Shown: one piece after another, positions 15,496 through 25,266 of the stretch
How positions within the stretch are numbered: position 1 is the first letter of the stretch
How the letters are laid out: each line of letters opens with the position of its first letter
Assembly: GCF_010725725.1 (NCBI RefSeq)
Contig: NZ_AP022599.1
Coordinates: 2,294,001-2,358,000, forward strand
Length of the DNA: 64,000 nt
Direction of reading: 5' to 3'
From: Mycolicibacterium pulveris
GTDB lineage: Bacteria > Actinomycetota > Actinomycetes > Mycobacteriales > Mycobacteriaceae
Translations under genes and position numbers: made by a program
Notes under the pieces: model-generated
Database searches by the model: none
Seen by the model: the letters and a program-made list of their open reading frames with translations, nothing else
What the model was told of the DNA's origin: nothing

Positions 15496-16904
15496 CCACA
15501 CAGCCGCAGTCCCCCGTCGCCGTGGTGCCCCCACTGCCCAACCGCCGCAACGCCGAACTGTTCCTCCTCGGGTTCGCCGCGCTCATCACGACGCTCGCGC
15601 TGCTGCTGGTCGAGGCCAACCAGGAGCAGAGCCTGCGCTGGGAGTTGGTGCAGTACTCGGTCGCCTACCTCGCGTTGTTCACCGCCGCACATCTCGCGGT
15701 GCGGCGGTTCGCCCCGTACGCCGATCCGCTGCTGCTTCCCGTGGTCGCGTTGCTGAATGGGTTGGGGCTGGTGATGATTCACCGGCTCGACCTCGCCGAG
15801 GGTGAGCTCATCCAGAACGGGTTGGGCGGGACGGCCAACCAACAGATGCTGTGGACGCTGGTCGGGGTGCTGGGTTTCTCGCTCGTCGTGGTCTTTCTGC
15901 GCGACCACCGCATGCTGGCCCGCTACGGCTACCTCAGCGGGGTGACCGGGCTGATCCTGCTGGCGATCCCGGCGGTGCTGCCCCGCTCGATATCCGAGCA
16001 GAATGGCGCGAAGATCTGGATTGAACTGCCGGGCTTCTCGATTCAGCCGGCCGAGTTCTCCAAGATCCTGTTGCTGGTGTTCTTCGCGGCGGTGCTGGTG
16101 AACAAACGGAGCGTGTTCACCAGCGCGGGTAAGCATTTCCTCGGCATGGACCTGCCCCGGCCGCGCGACCTCGCCCCGCTGCTGGCCGCGTGGATCGCGT
16201 CGGTCGGCGTGATGATCTTCGAAAAGGACCTCGGCACTTCGCTTTTGCTGTACGCGTCGTTCCTGGTGCTGGTGTATGTGGCCACTGACCGGCTCAGCTG
16301 GCTGGTCATCGGGCTGGCCCTGTTCGCCGCGGGAAGCGTTGCGGCGTATTACGTTTTCGATCACGTTCAGGTGCGTGTGCAGAACTGGCTGGATCCGTTC
16401 TCCGATCCCGAGGGCGCCGGCTACCAAATGGTGCAGTCGATGTTCAGCTTCGCCACCGGCGGAATCTTCGGCACCGGCCTGGGCAACGGGCAGCCGGGCA
16501 CCGTGCCCGCCGCGTCGACCGACTTCATCATCGCGGCGGTCGGCGAAGAACTGGGGCTGGTCGGTCTGGCCGCGGTGTTGATGCTGTACACGATCGTCAT
16601 CATTCGGGGGCTGCGCACCGCGATCGCCGTGCGGGACAGCTTCGGCAAGCTGCTGGCCGCGGGTCTGGCCTCCACGCTGGCGATCCAATTGTTCATCGTG
16701 GTCGGCGGTGTCACCAAGCTGATCCCGCTGACCGGTCTGACGACGCCGTGGCTGTCCTACGGCGGCTCGTCGCTGGTCGCCAACTATGTGCTGCTGGCCA
16801 TCCTGGTGCGGATCAGCCACTCCGCGCGCCGACCGATCGTGTCCAGCCCGCACGGCGCGACGCCGATCGCCGCTGCCAGCACCGAGGTGATCGAGAAAGT
16901 ATGA
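15492..16904 (+). CDS. rodA: RodA, SEDS peptidoglycan glycosyltransferase
   Basis: The product is 470 aa with about 10-12 membrane helices. SEDS signatures are seen: WIELPGFSIQPAEFSKILLL, then FEKDLGTSLLLYASFLVLVY with the conserved ExDLG region, GGIFGTGLGNGQPG, and TPWLSYGGSSLVANYVLLAI at the end. RodA polymerises glycan strands from lipid II with a class B PBP, here the coupled downstream PbpA. ATGA overlaps at both ends indicate translational coupling. Confidence 0.94.
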   Translation: MTTQPQSPVAVVPPLPNRRNAELFLLGFAALITTLALLLVEANQEQSLRWELVQYSVAYLALFTAAHLAVRRFAPYADPLLLPVVALLNGLGLVMIHRLDLAEGELIQNGLGGTANQQMLWTLVGVLGFSLVVVFLRDHRMLARYGYLSGVTGLILLAIPAVLPRSISEQNGAKIWIELPGFSIQPAEFSKILLLVFFAAVLVNKRSVFTSAGKHFLGMDLPRPRDLAPLLAAWIASVGVMIFEKDLGTSLLLYASFLVLVYVATDRLSWLVIGLALFAAGSVAAYYVFDHVQVRVQNWLDPFSDPEGAGYQMVQSMFSFATGGIFGTGLGNGQPGTVPAASTDFIIAAVGEELGLVGLAAVLMLYTIVIIRGLRTAIAVRDSFGKLLAAGLASTLAIQLFIVVGGVTKLIPLTGLTTPWLSYGGSSLVANYVLLAILVRISHSARRPIVSSPHGATPIAAASTEVIEKV

Positions 16905-18376
16905 ACACCTCGCTGCGCCGCATCGCTGTCGCCGTCATGGCGCTGGTGGTGGTGCTGCTGGCCAATGCCACTGTCACCCAGGTCTTCACGGCCGACGGGC
17001 TGCGCTCCGATCCGCGCAACCAGCGGGTGCTGCTCGATGAGTACTCCCGGCAGCGCGGGCAGATATCGGCCGGCGGCCAGCTGCTCGCCTATTCGGTGTC
17101 GACCAACGGCCGGTTCCGGTTCCTCCGGGTCTATCCCGAGCCGTTCGTGTACGCGCCGGTCACCGGCTTCTATTCGCTGCGGTATTCCAGCACCGGCCTC
17201 GAGCGCGCCGAGGACCAGATCCTCAACGGTTCCGACCAGCGGCTGTTCGCTCGCCGACTGGCGGACTTCTTCACCGGCCGCGACCCGCGCGGCGGCAACG
17301 TCGACACCACCATCAACCCGAGGGTGCAGCAAGCCGCTTGGGACGCAATGGAAGACGGCTGCGACGGCGGGTGCAGGGGTTCAGTCGTGGCGATCGAGCC
17401 GTCGACCGGCAAGATCCTGGCGATGGTCTCGTCTCCGTCGTATGACCCCAACCTGCTGGCCACCCACGACATGGACAAGCAGGCCGCGGTCTGGCAGCGG
17501 CTGCGCGACGATCCCGCGTCCCCGCTGCTGAACCGGGCGATCTCGGAGACCTATCCGCCGGGTTCGACGTTCAAGGTCGTCACCACCGCGGCCGCGCTGG
17601 AACACGGTGCGAACAAAGACACCCGGCTCACCGCCCAGCCCGAGATTCCGCTGCCCGACAGCACCGCCACCCTGGAGAACTTCGGCGGGACGGCGTGCGG
17701 CGGCGGTCCGACCGTCACCCTGCGCGAGGCGTTCGCGAAATCGTGCAACACCGCGTTCGTCGAACTCGGCATCGACACCGGTGCCGACGCGCTGCGCTCC
17801 GCCGCGCGCGGGTTCGGCATCGGCGTCCCGCCCCCGATGATCCCGCTGCAGGTCGCCGAATCCACCGTCGGCCCGATCGTCGACGCCGCCGCGCTGGGTA
17901 TGTCGAGCATCGGTCAGAAGGACGTCGCCCTCACTCCCCTGCAGAACGCGATGGTGGCCGCCACGATCGCCAACCACGGGGTTCCGATGCGGCCGTATCT
18001 GGTCGATAGCCTGAAAGGACCCGACCTGTCCAACATCGCCACCACGGCTCCAACCGAAGAGCGGCGGGCGGTGTCGCAGCAGGTCGCCGATACACTTACG
18101 GATCTGATGGTCGCCGCCGAGCAGGTGACGCAGCAGAAGGGAGCCATCGCCGGCGTGCAGATCGCATCGAAGACCGGCACAGCGGAGCACGGTACCGATC
18201 CGCGCAACACCCCGCCGCATGCCTGGTACATCGCCTTCGCCCCTGCTCAGGCTCCCAAAGTGGCGGTTGCGGTGCTTGTCGAAGGCGGCGGCAACCGAAT
18301 GTCGGCCACCGGCGGTGAGCTGGCCGCCCCGATCGGGCGCGCGACGATCGCCGCGGCGCTGCGGGAGGGCACATGA
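16901..18376 (+). CDS. pbpA: PbpA, class B penicillin-binding protein
   Basis: The product is 491 aa, the same length as in M. tuberculosis. It has an N-terminal membrane anchor ([20 protein letters not shown]), a PBP dimer-like region, and the transpeptidase domain from about residue 160. The active-site motifs are SxxK in [11 protein letters not shown], SxN in [11 protein letters not shown], and KTG in SKTGTAEHG. It crosslinks peptidoglycan with RodA and is controlled by PknB/PstP in mycobacteria. The stop lies in an ATGA that starts a small ORF, not pknA directly (see the repeat at 18372). Confidence 0.94.
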   Translation: MNTSLRRIAVAVMALVVVLLANATVTQVFTADGLRSDPRNQRVLLDEYSRQRGQISAGGQLLAYSVSTNGRFRFLRVYPEPFVYAPVTGFYSLRYSSTGLERAEDQILNGSDQRLFARRLADFFTGRDPRGGNVDTTINPRVQQAAWDAMEDGCDGGCRGSVVAIEPSTGKILAMVSSPSYDPNLLATHDMDKQAAVWQRLRDDPASPLLNRAISETYPPGSTFKVVTTAAALEHGANKDTRLTAQPEIPLPDSTATLENFGGTACGGGPTVTLREAFAKSCNTAFVELGIDTGADALRSAARGFGIGVPPPMIPLQVAESTVGPIVDAAALGMSSIGQKDVALTPLQNAMVAATIANHGVPMRPYLVDSLKGPDLSNIATTAPTEERRAVSQQVADTLTDLMVAAEQVTQQKGAIAGVQIASKTGTAEHGTDPRNTPPHAWYIAFAPAQAPKVAVAVLVEGGGNRMSATGGELAAPIGRATIAAALREGT

Positions 18377-18460
18377 GCCCGCGAAGACGAGCACGAGTGA
18401 GGATCGCAGCGAGGCACGAGCGAGGACCGGAGCGCGTGGGAGTCGAGCCATGAGCCCGCG
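18372..18460 (+). repeat. MIRU-like 77-bp insertion at the pbpA-pknA junction
   Basis: The 12-nt sequence CATGAGCCCGCG occurs at 18372-18383 and again at 18449-18460, exactly 77 nt apart. The first copy spans the pbpA stop (ATGA), the second the pknA start. The 65 nt between are rich in GAGCGAGGA-type purine runs. The second copy is the true pknA start (MSPRVGV). This is what remains when an element inserts in an overlapping stop/start and duplicates the target. Length, site choice and the internal ORF match the mycobacterial interspersed repetitive units first described in senX3-regX3. Confidence 0.75.
18373..18453 (+). CDS. 26-codon ORF inside the MIRU-like element
   Basis: ATG at 18373 overlaps the pbpA stop as ATGA, and its TGA at 18451-18453 overlaps the pknA ATG in the same manner. 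The peptide begins [18 protein letters not shown] and is strongly basic because of the repeat's composition. It has no family. Its likely role is to carry ribosomes from pbpA to pknA and keep their translation coupled, as proposed for MIRU ORFs. Whether the peptide itself does anything is unknown. Confidence 0.5.
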   Translation: MSPRRRARVRIAARHERGPERVGVEP

Positions 18461-19775
18461 CGTGGGCGTGACATTGTCGGGGCGCTACCGGCTGCAGCGG
18501 CTCATCGCCACCGGCGGCATGGGCCAGGTGTGGGAGGGCGTCGACTCCCGGCTGGGCCGCCGGGTCGCGGTCAAGGTGCTCAAGGCCGAGTACTCCACCG
18601 ACGCCGAGTTCGTCGAACGCTTCCGCGCCGAGGCGCGCACCGTCGCGATGCTCAACCATCCGGGCATCGCGGGCGTCTACGACTACGGCGAGACCGAGAT
18701 GGACGGGGAGGGCCGCACCGCGTATCTGGTGATGGAGCTGGTCAACGGCGAACCGTTGAACTCCGTGCTCAAACGCACCGGGCGGCTGTCGCTGCGGCAC
18801 GCCCTGGACATGCTCGAGCAGACCGGTCGCGCGCTGCAGGTCGCCCACACCGCGGGCCTGGTGCACCGCGACGTCAAGCCCGGCAACATCCTGATCACCC
18901 CGACCGGGCAGGTGAAGCTCACCGACTTCGGCATCGCCAAGGCCGTCGACGCCGCCCCGGTCACCCAGACCGGGATGGTGATGGGCACCGCGCAGTACAT
19001 CGCGCCCGAGCAGGCGCTCGGCCACGACGCGACGGCCGCCAGCGACGTGTACTCGCTGGGGGTGGTCGGTTACGAGTCGCTGTCGGGCAAGCGGCCGTTC
19101 ACCGGCGACGGCGCGCTGACCGTCGCGATGAAGCACATCAAGGAGACGCCGCCGCCGCTGCCCGCCGATCTGCCGCCCAATGTGCGCGAGCTGATCGAGA
19201 TCACCCTGGTCAAGAACCCGGGCATGCGGTACCGCTCCGGCGGCGCGTTCGCCGACGCCGTCGCGGCGGTGCGGTCGGGCCGGCGCCCGCCGCGGCCCAA
19301 CCAGGCTCCGACCATCGGCCGCGCGGCGCCCACCGCGGTGCCGTCGGCCGCCCAGGCCCGCGCCGCGGCGGAGCTGACCGGCCGAGCCCCGGCGACCGCG
19401 GCCCGGCCCCGCCCGGCGACCGGCAGCCACCGCACTCCCCCGCCGCGAAGCAGCTTCTCGTCCGGGCAGCGCGCGCTGCTGTGGGCAGCCGGGGTGCTCG
19501 GCGCGCTGGCCATCGTCATCGCCATTCTGATCGTGCTCAACGCGCAGGACCGCCGCGACCGGGAGAACCAGCCGCCACCGACCATCACCACCACGATCAC
19601 CGAGACAACGCCCTATTCGCCCACCGCGATGGCGCCGCAGCCGACCTCGCCGGGAAGCGACGGTCATGCTGAAGAACAATTGCGGGTAACCCGACACGAT
19701 GTGCTCGCGTCCGCCCTCTCCGCGTGGGAGCCGGGATTCCGGCAACTGACCGCTTCAGAACAGACACCGCAATGA
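18450..19775 (+). CDS. pknA: PknA, transmembrane Ser/Thr protein kinase
   Basis: The product is 441 aa. The kinase domain (10-275) has the glycine loop [11 protein letters not shown], Lys in [29 protein letters not shown] and the activation loop [18 protein letters not shown] with the two phospho-threonines. An Ala/Pro/Arg-rich juxtamembrane segment and one transmembrane helix ([20 protein letters not shown], about 338-358) follow. The extracytoplasmic tail is short with no PASTA repeats. PknA controls cell shape and division with PknB. The start at 18450 is fixed by homology with the M. tuberculosis start MSPRVGV. The ATGA at its end starts pknB. Confidence 0.95.
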   Translation: MSPRVGVTLSGRYRLQRLIATGGMGQVWEGVDSRLGRRVAVKVLKAEYSTDAEFVERFRAEARTVAMLNHPGIAGVYDYGETEMDGEGRTAYLVMELVNGEPLNSVLKRTGRLSLRHALDMLEQTGRALQVAHTAGLVHRDVKPGNILITPTGQVKLTDFGIAKAVDAAPVTQTGMVMGTAQYIAPEQALGHDATAASDVYSLGVVGYESLSGKRPFTGDGALTVAMKHIKETPPPLPADLPPNVRELIEITLVKNPGMRYRSGGAFADAVAAVRSGRRPPRPNQAPTIGRAAPTAVPSAAQARAAAELTGRAPATAARPRPATGSHRTPPPRSSFSSGQRALLWAAGVLGALAIVIAILIVLNAQDRRDRENQPPPTITTTITETTPYSPTAMAPQPTSPGSDGHAEEQLRVTRHDVLASALSAWEPGFRQLTASEQTPQ

Positions 19776-21652
19776 CGACCCCTCAGTATCTGTCCGACCG
19801 GTACGAACTGGGCGAGATCCTCGGCTTCGGCGGGATGTCGGAGGTTCACCTCGCCCGGGACACGCGGCTGCACCGCGACGTCGCGATCAAGGTGCTGCGC
19901 GCCGATCTGGCCCGCGATCCGAGCTTCTACCTGCGGTTCCGCCGGGAGGCGCAGAACGCCGCCGCGCTGAACCACCCCGCGATCGTCGCCGTCTACGACA
20001 CCGGCGAGGCCGAGACGCCGACCGGGCCACTGCCCTACATCGTGATGGAGTACGTGGACGGGGTGACGCTGCGCGACATCGTGCACAACGACGGCCCGAT
20101 GGAACCCAAACGCGCGATCGAGGTGATCGCCGACGCCTGCCAGGCGCTGAACTTCAGCCACCAGCACGGCATCATCCACCGCGACGTCAAACCCGCCAAC
20201 ATCATGATCAGCAAGACCGGCGCGGTGAAGGTGATGGACTTCGGCATCGCCCGCGCGTTGGCCGACTCGAGCAGCGTCACCCAGACCGCTGCGGTGATCG
20301 GCACCGCCCAGTACCTCTCGCCCGAGCAGGCCAGCGGCAACGCGGTCGACGCCCGCTCCGACGTGTACTCGCTGGGTTGTGTGCTGTACGAAATCCTCAC
20401 CGGCGAGCCACCTTTCGTCGGTGACACCCCGGTCGCGGTGGCCTACCAGCATGTCCGCGAGGACCCGGTGCCGCCGTCGCAACGCAACCCCGACGTGCCG
20501 CCGGAACTGGACGCGGTGGTGCTCAAGGCGCTGGCGAAGAACCCCGACAACCGGTACCAGACGGCCGCGGAGATGCGCGCCGATCTGGTGCGGGTGCACA
20601 GCGGTGAACAGCCCGAGGCCCCGAAGGTGCTCACCGACGCCGAGCGCACGTCGCTGCTGGCGTCGCCGTCGCCTGTCCATCAACGCACCGAGCCCATCGA
20701 CGAGGTGGCCCGCCCGCTGCCCCCGGAGGACGTCGACCGCGACCGCCGCGGCTCGGTGGGCCGCTGGCTCGTCGCGGTGGCCGTGCTGGCGGTGCTCACC
20801 GTGGTGGTGACGGTCGCGATCAACATGTTCGGCGGGGAGACCCGCGAGGTGCAGGTGCCCGACGTCAGCGGGCAGGCCAGCGCCGACGCCATCGCCGAAC
20901 TGCAGAATCGCGGCTTCAAGATCCGCACGCAGCAGCAACCGGACTCGAACGTGCCGCCCGACCACGTGATCGACACCGAACCCGGCGCGAACAGCTCGGT
21001 CGCCGCCGGAGACGAGGTCCTCATCAACGTGTCCACCGGCCCCGAGCAGCGCGAGGTGCCCGACGTGCGCAGCCTGTCCTATGCCGACGCGGTGGAACGC
21101 CTCACCGAGGCGGGCTTCGAGAAGTTCAAGTCGTCCACGTCGCCGTCCACCCCGGAGATGAAGGACAAGGTGCTCGGCACCAACCCGCCGGCCAATCAGA
21201 CCTCGGCGATCACCAACGAGATCACGATCGTGCTCGGTTCCGGCCCGGAGAGCAGGGCCGTGCCGGACGTGTCCGGCCAAACCCCGGATAGCGCGCGCCA
21301 GATCCTCAACGCGGCGGGTTTCACCAACACCGTTCCCGTCGAGGTCGACAACACCGCGCCTCAGGGCCAACTGGTGGGGACGGTCCCCTCGGCCGGGCAG
21401 ACCGTCCCGGTGGACTCGGTGATCCAGCTGCAGGTGTCGCGGGGTAATCAGTTCGTCATGCCCGATCTGACCGGCCAGTTCTGGACCGACGCCGAACCCC
21501 GGCTGCGCGCGCTGGGGTGGACCGGCGTGCTGGACAAGGGCGCCGACATCCCCGATAGCGGGCAGCGGACCAACGCCGTCGTGCGTCAGAGCCCGGCGCC
21601 GGGCGCCGGGGTCAACTTCGGCGCGACGATCACACTGAGCTTTGCGTCGTAG
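19772..21652 (+). CDS. pknB: PknB, PASTA-domain Ser/Thr protein kinase
   Basis: The product is 626 aa, equal to the M. tuberculosis protein. The kinase domain (1-275) has [43 protein letters not shown] and the activation loop [20 protein letters not shown] with both threonines. One transmembrane helix is at about 330-350 ([20 protein letters not shown]). Four PASTA repeats fill the exterior, starting [48 protein letters not shown] and [21 protein letters not shown] domains sense muropeptides or lipid II. Known targets encoded in this window include CwlM, MurJ's pseudokinase domain and PbpA. It overlaps the convergent trpG by 23 bp. Confidence 0.96.
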   Translation: MTTPQYLSDRYELGEILGFGGMSEVHLARDTRLHRDVAIKVLRADLARDPSFYLRFRREAQNAAALNHPAIVAVYDTGEAETPTGPLPYIVMEYVDGVTLRDIVHNDGPMEPKRAIEVIADACQALNFSHQHGIIHRDVKPANIMISKTGAVKVMDFGIARALADSSSVTQTAAVIGTAQYLSPEQASGNAVDARSDVYSLGCVLYEILTGEPPFVGDTPVAVAYQHVREDPVPPSQRNPDVPPELDAVVLKALAKNPDNRYQTAAEMRADLVRVHSGEQPEAPKVLTDAERTSLLASPSPVHQRTEPIDEVARPLPPEDVDRDRRGSVGRWLVAVAVLAVLTVVVTVAINMFGGETREVQVPDVSGQASADAIAELQNRGFKIRTQQQPDSNVPPDHVIDTEPGANSSVAAGDEVLINVSTGPEQREVPDVRSLSYADAVERLTEAGFEKFKSSTSPSTPEMKDKVLGTNPPANQTSAITNEITIVLGSGPESRAVPDVSGQTPDSARQILNAAGFTNTVPVEVDNTAPQGQLVGTVPSAGQTVPVDSVIQLQVSRGNQFVMPDLTGQFWTDAEPRLRALGWTGVLDKGADIPDSGQRTNAVVRQSPAPGAGVNFGATITLSFAS

Positions 21653-22304
21653 CCGCGGCCACGGCATCTGCGACCTCGACCTCGAGCCGGTGCACCAGCC
21701 CTTCGTCCGGTGCGTCGCCGCAGTAGCCCAGCCAGTTGGCGAGCATCCGGTGTCCGCCCTCGGTGAGGATCGACTCGGGGTGGAACTGCACGCCGTGGAT
21801 CGGTAGTTCGACGTGCCGCACCCCCATGACGACACCGCCGTCGGTGCGCGCGATGACTTCGAGATCGGCAGGCATCGTCTCGGGCAGGATGGTCAGCGAG
21901 TGATATCGCGTCGCGGTGAACGGGTTCGGAAGTCCTTGCAGCACACCGGTATTCGTGTGATGAACGGTGCTGGTCTTACCGTGCAGCAGTTCGGGTGCGC
22001 GATCGACCGTCCCGCCGAAGGCGACGCCGATGGCCTGGTGGCCCAGGCACACCCCGAGCAGCGGGGTCCTCGCTGCCGCGCAGGCCTGAACGAGCGAAAT
22101 GGACGCGCCTGCCCGCTCCGGGGTGCCGGGACCGGGGCTCAGCAGGACGCCGTCGAAGCCCTCGGCCGCGCGTGCGACGTCGGCGTCGGTGCCCAGACGG
22201 GCGTCGTCGTTGCGCCAGACCTGCGCGTCCACACCGAGCTGGCCCAGATACTGGACCAGGTTGAACACGAAGCTGTCGTAGTTGTCGACGACCAAGACCT
22301 GCAC
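21630..22304 (-). CDS. trpG: Glutamine amidotransferase, anthranilate/aminodeoxychorismate synthase component II
   Basis: The 224-aa product is a class I amidotransferase. The catalytic Cys is in LLGVCLGHQAIGVAFGG, and His and Glu in IHGVQFHPESILTEGG. The opening VLVVDNYDSFVFNLVQYLGQ and LLSPGPGTPERAG are typical of TrpG/PabA. It supplies ammonia to the chorismate-converting subunit encoded elsewhere. As in many Actinobacteria, one such gene may serve both tryptophan and folate synthesis. The location next to pknB is conserved in mycobacteria. Confidence 0.9.
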   Translation of the reverse strand: MQVLVVDNYDSFVFNLVQYLGQLGVDAQVWRNDDARLGTDADVARAAEGFDGVLLSPGPGTPERAGASISLVQACAAARTPLLGVCLGHQAIGVAFGGTVDRAPELLHGKTSTVHHTNTGVLQGLPNPFTATRYHSLTILPETMPADLEVIARTDGGVVMGVRHVELPIHGVQFHPESILTEGGHRMLANWLGYCGDAPDEGLVHRLEVEVADAVAAATTQSSV

Positions 22305-22375
22305 CAGGCAAGGCTACCTACCGCGATTTCGGCGTATTTCGTCACGCCCACCGTGACGAACCGCGCCCGAATCAC

Positions 22376-23143
22376 TCAGTAACCCACCGGGCCCGCCGGC
22401 TTGGCGAACTCCATCCGCACGGGTTGCTTGTGCCCGACGATCTCGACCGCGGACCGCGGTTCCTCGGAGTAGCCCAGCCCGAACCGCACGACGTACTGCC
22501 GATACAGCTTGACCAAGGGCGCGGCGCCCAGGGCGGCCTGCATGGCCTGTGCGTCCCCGATCGCGGTGATCACGTAGGGCGGGCTGTAGGTGCGCCCGTT
22601 GAGCAGCAGGGTATTTCCTACGCATCTCGGCGCCGACGTGCCGATGATGCGCTGGTCCTGCATCTGGATGCCCTCGGCGCCCGCGCTCCACAGCGCGTTG
22701 AGCACGGCGTCGATGTCCTGCTGGTGCACGACGAGGTCGTCGGGGGAGGCGTCGCGAGGGAAGCGGCCCTCGGCGTCACGCTGGGCGTCGGTGAGGGTGA
22801 CGACGAGACCGGGCCCGCGCATCGGGTCCAGCCCGGCCTCGACGGCGAGCCGGTCGGCGCGGGCGGTGATGGCCGCGAGGGCGGCGTCGGCGGCGGGGGT
22901 GCCGCCGTGGTGGCTGTCGAGGGTCGCGGCCAGCGCGTCGCGTTCGGCGCTGAGCCGGTCCACCGACTGCTGGGTCTCACGGACCAGGTCGACGAGCCGG
23001 GGAGCGTCGCTGCGCCGGATCTCGTCACCGCCGGACACGCCGTGGGTGGCAGCGAGCAGCATCCCGGCCAGCAGACAGACCGCGGGCACCCCGAACCGCC
23101 ACGCGGTGCGCTTGCGCGCCTGCTGAGGGGCGGTCGGGTCCAT
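22376..23143 (-). CDS. DUF881 membrane-anchored protein (Rv0012-like)
   Basis: The product is 255 aa. It has one N-terminal transmembrane helix (FGVPAVCLLAGMLLAATHGV), a coiled-coil stretch (LVRETQQSVDRLSAERDALA, about residues 48-75) and a C-terminal DUF881 domain (about 95-255) with GPGLVVTLTD, LVVHQQDIDAVLNALWSAGA and PPYVITAIGD. DUF881 proteins occur near division genes in Gram-positive bacteria, but their activity is unknown. It lies 71 bp upstream of trpG on the same strand and is divergent from crgA. Confidence 0.85.
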   Translation of the reverse strand: MDPTAPQQARKRTAWRFGVPAVCLLAGMLLAATHGVSGGDEIRRSDAPRLVDLVRETQQSVDRLSAERDALAATLDSHHGGTPAADAALAAITARADRLAVEAGLDPMRGPGLVVTLTDAQRDAEGRFPRDASPDDLVVHQQDIDAVLNALWSAGAEGIQMQDQRIIGTSAPRCVGNTLLLNGRTYSPPYVITAIGDAQAMQAALGAAPLVKLYRQYVVRFGLGYSEEPRSAVEIVGHKQPVRMEFAKPAGPVGY

Positions 23144-23227
23144 CGGCTGGTCTCCTGCGAGGTGGTGGCTGCGATAGGCTAGCTACATCGTCGCACCGTG
23201 TGACCCCGATTGCTCGCGAAGGTACCC

Positions 23228-23491
23228 ATGCCCAAGTCCAAGGTTCGTAAGAAGAACGACTTCACCATCAATCCGGTGAGCCGGACCCCGGTCAAGGTCA
23301 AGGCCGGACCGTCGAGCACCTGGTTTGTGGTGTTGTTCGTGAGCCTGATGCTGATCGGCCTGGTGTGGCTGCTGGTCTTCCAGCTGGCCGCGTCGGCCAT
23401 CCCGTTCATGGCCGACCTCGGCCCGTGGAACTACGCGATCGCGTTCGCGTTCATGATCACGGGATTGTTGCTCACGATGCGGTGGCGCTGA
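23228..23491 (+). CDS. crgA: CrgA, divisome membrane protein
   Basis: The product is 87 aa with a basic cytosolic N terminus ([18 protein letters not shown]) and two transmembrane helices ([36 protein letters not shown]). This is the full CrgA architecture. In mycobacteria CrgA binds FtsZ, FtsQ, FtsI and CwsA (cwsA is 1.2 kb away) and stabilises the septum. The ATG at 23228 is chosen from the conserved MPKSK start; a TTG 18 bp upstream is not needed. Confidence 0.95.
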   Translation: MPKSKVRKKNDFTINPVSRTPVKVKAGPSSTWFVVLFVSLMLIGLVWLLVFQLAASAIPFMADLGPWNYAIAFAFMITGLLLTMRWR

Positions 23492-23506
23492 GCCCACCCG
23501 TCACAT

Positions 23507-23520
23507 AGATGAATTCATCT
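23507..23520. other. 14-bp perfect palindrome downstream of crgA
   Basis: AGATGAATTCATCT is self-complementary and sits 16 bp after the crgA stop and 127 bp before the PH-domain gene. It may be a protein-binding site for the downstream gene; chance cannot be excluded. Confidence 0.25.
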
Positions 23521-23646
23521 CGGTCACCCCGCGTTACCCGTTTCGCAACTTCGCTGTCACCAGATCACACGGGTGTGATTCATCCCCATTGGGGATAGCA
23601 CTTGTGGATAACCCCGTTCCCGGCGGTGAGAGGGTGTGAGCCAAAC

Positions 23647-24066
23647 GTGCAGCAAACTGAATGGAGCCCGCCTACGCTCGGAATCGCAGCTTGCGGCATA
23701 GCGGGACTTATCTTGGCTACCCTCGTTGTGACCATAATCACAGACCCGCCGGGGCGCATTCTGGGGGGCGTTGCCGCCGTCGGATTATTGGCATTCGCAA
23801 CGATGTCGTGGCGTGCGCGGCCCAAGCTGGCGATTGCCGACGACGGCCTGGTGTTCCGCGGCTGGGCCGGCACACGACATCTGCGCCCCGCTGATATCCG
23901 GCGCATCCGGATCACCGAATTCAACCGGCTCGCCCGTAAGCAGCGCTTGCTGGAGATCGACACCGCCGACGATCAGCTCCTGGTCCTCACCCGGTGGGAT
24001 CTGGGCACCGACCCCCTGAACGTGCTCGACGCGCTCACGAAAGCCGGTTACGCCGGCACCCGATGA
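23647..24066 (+). CDS. PH-domain-like membrane protein (Rv0010c-like)
   Basis: The product is 139 aa. There are two transmembrane helices at the N terminus (LGIAACGIAGLILATLVVTI; GGVAAVGLLAFATMSW), then a bacterial PH-like domain beginning RPKLAIADDGLVFRGW and ending DPLNVLDALTKAGYAG. The GTG at 23647 gives MQQTEW, which matches the start of the M. tuberculosis relative; the codon at 23602 would add 15 residues without similarity. The function is unknown; the gene is conserved beside crgA and ppiA. Confidence 0.8.
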   Translation: MQQTEWSPPTLGIAACGIAGLILATLVVTIITDPPGRILGGVAAVGLLAFATMSWRARPKLAIADDGLVFRGWAGTRHLRPADIRRIRITEFNRLARKQRLLEIDTADDQLLVLTRWDLGTDPLNVLDALTKAGYAGTR

Positions 24067-24072
24067 TCTCGG

Positions 24073-24618
24073 TCAGCTGATCGTGATCGAGTCGATGACC
24101 ACCGGATCGGTGGGCCGATCGTTGCGGTCGGTGGCGGTGGTGGCGATCGCGTCCACGACCTTCTGCGACTCGGGGTCGACGACCTCCCCGAAGATGGTGT
24201 GCTTGCGGTTGAGGTGGGGCGTCTTGCCGACGGTGATGAAGAACTGCGAGCCGTTGGTGCCGGGGCCGCGGTTGGCCATCGCCAGCAGGTAGGGCTTGTC
24301 GAACTGCAGCTCGGGATGGAACTCGTCGGAGAACTCGTAGCCCGGCCCGCCCCGGCCGGTGCCCGTCGGGTCGCCGCCCTGGATCATGAACCCGGCGATG
24401 ACGCGGTGGAAGATGCTGCCGTCGTAGAACGGGCCCGACGAGCCGCCGGATGCGTTCTCACCGCGGTACTCCTTGCTGCCCTGCGCCAGGCCGACGAAGT
24501 TGGCGACGGTTTTGGGCGCGTGGTTTCCGAAGAGTGCGATCTTGATGTCACCGCGGTTGGTGTGCAGCGTCGCGGTCGCTGTCTGAATAGGGCTCGTCAC
24601 GGGAAGCCAGTGTGCCAC
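24073..24618 (-). CDS. ppiA: Peptidyl-prolyl cis-trans isomerase A (cyclophilin)
   Basis: The product is 181 aa, a single cyclophilin domain with the active-site segments [20 protein letters not shown], then [19 protein letters not shown] and [14 protein letters not shown]. It catalyses prolyl bond isomerisation during protein folding. No signal peptide is present, so it is cytosolic. The GTG at 24618 gives a length equal to that of the M. tuberculosis protein. Confidence 0.95.
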   Translation of the reverse strand: MAHWLPVTSPIQTATATLHTNRGDIKIALFGNHAPKTVANFVGLAQGSKEYRGENASGGSSGPFYDGSIFHRVIAGFMIQGGDPTGTGRGGPGYEFSDEFHPELQFDKPYLLAMANRGPGTNGSQFFITVGKTPHLNRKHTIFGEVVDPESQKVVDAIATTATDRNDRPTDPVVIDSITIS

Positions 24619-24705
24619 GCCCGCGCACCGCGCCTAACGGGCACCGCCGGGTAACCGATGATGGCAGTCTGGTAGCAACTGGCGAGCGGCTGAAAGAGGT
24701 GTCGG

Positions 24706-25137
24706 ATGCGCACGACGACGGACGAGCGGTTGACCCCGGGGCAGCGGTTGAGCCGCGGGCTGAAGTATTCGGCGGTCGGCCCGGTCGACGTCACCCGAGG
24801 CGCGCTGGGTCTCGGGCTCAGCGGCGCGCAGTCGTCGGCCGCCTGGGTGGGGGAGCGCTACCGCCAGGGCCGGCTGAAGGAGCAGTTGAGCAAGGACCTG
24901 GCCGCCGCTCAGGAGGTGATCGGCACCGAGCTCGCCGCGGCTCAGGAGGTGGTGTCGGGCCTGCCGCAGGCGTTGACGAAGGCCCGCGCGCGGCGGCGAC
25001 GGCGGCCGCTGCTGCTGGCCGCGCTCGGCGTGGTGGTGCTGGCCGGGGGAGCGGTGGCGTTCTCGATCGTGCGCCGGTCGACGCAGCCGGAGCCCTCGCC
25101 GCTGCCGCCGAGCGTCGAGGTGACACCCAAGCCCTGA
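24706..25137 (+). CDS. cwsA: CwsA, cell wall synthesis and polarity protein
   Basis: The product is 143 aa. The N-terminal region is conserved (LTPGQRLSRGLKYSAVGPVD). A charged helix follows with a repeated AAAQEV unit (about 62-85), then an Arg-rich stretch and one C-terminal transmembrane helix (LLLAALGVVVLAGGAVAFSI, about 100-120). In M. smegmatis CwsA binds CrgA and Wag31 and is needed for pole and septum wall synthesis. Location between ppiA and the tRNA pair is the mycobacterial one. Confidence 0.88.
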   Translation: MRTTTDERLTPGQRLSRGLKYSAVGPVDVTRGALGLGLSGAQSSAAWVGERYRQGRLKEQLSKDLAAAQEVIGTELAAAQEVVSGLPQALTKARARRRRRPLLLAALGVVVLAGGAVAFSIVRRSTQPEPSPLPPSVEVTPKP

Positions 25138-25168
25138 CCGCAAGCGGTGCAGCACATTTCGTAGCTTG

Positions 25169-25241
25169 TGGAGCCTAGGAGAATCGAACTCCTGACATCT
25201 ACCTTGCAAAGGTAGCGCTCTACCAACTGAGCTAAGGCCCC
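25169..25241 (-). tRNA. alaT: tRNA-Ala (anticodon TGC)
   Basis: A 73-nt cloverleaf lies on the minus strand: acceptor GGGGCCT paired with AGGCTCC, D arm AGCTCAGTTGGTAGAGC, anticodon loop TTTGCAA (TGC), T arm AGGAG-TTCGATT-CTCCT, discriminator A. CCA is not encoded. It lies downstream of tRNA-Ile, the usual Ile-Ala pair near gyrA. Confidence 0.96.
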
Positions 25242-25266
25242 GTGCCGGGTCCGGCCGATGCGGCGG

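Noticed and set aside
15102-16853. Very long open frame antisense to rodA and pstP (583 codons)
   Set aside because: It mirrors the high-GC codon pattern of real genes on the plus strand, has His/Gln/Arg-rich composition and no recognisable domain.
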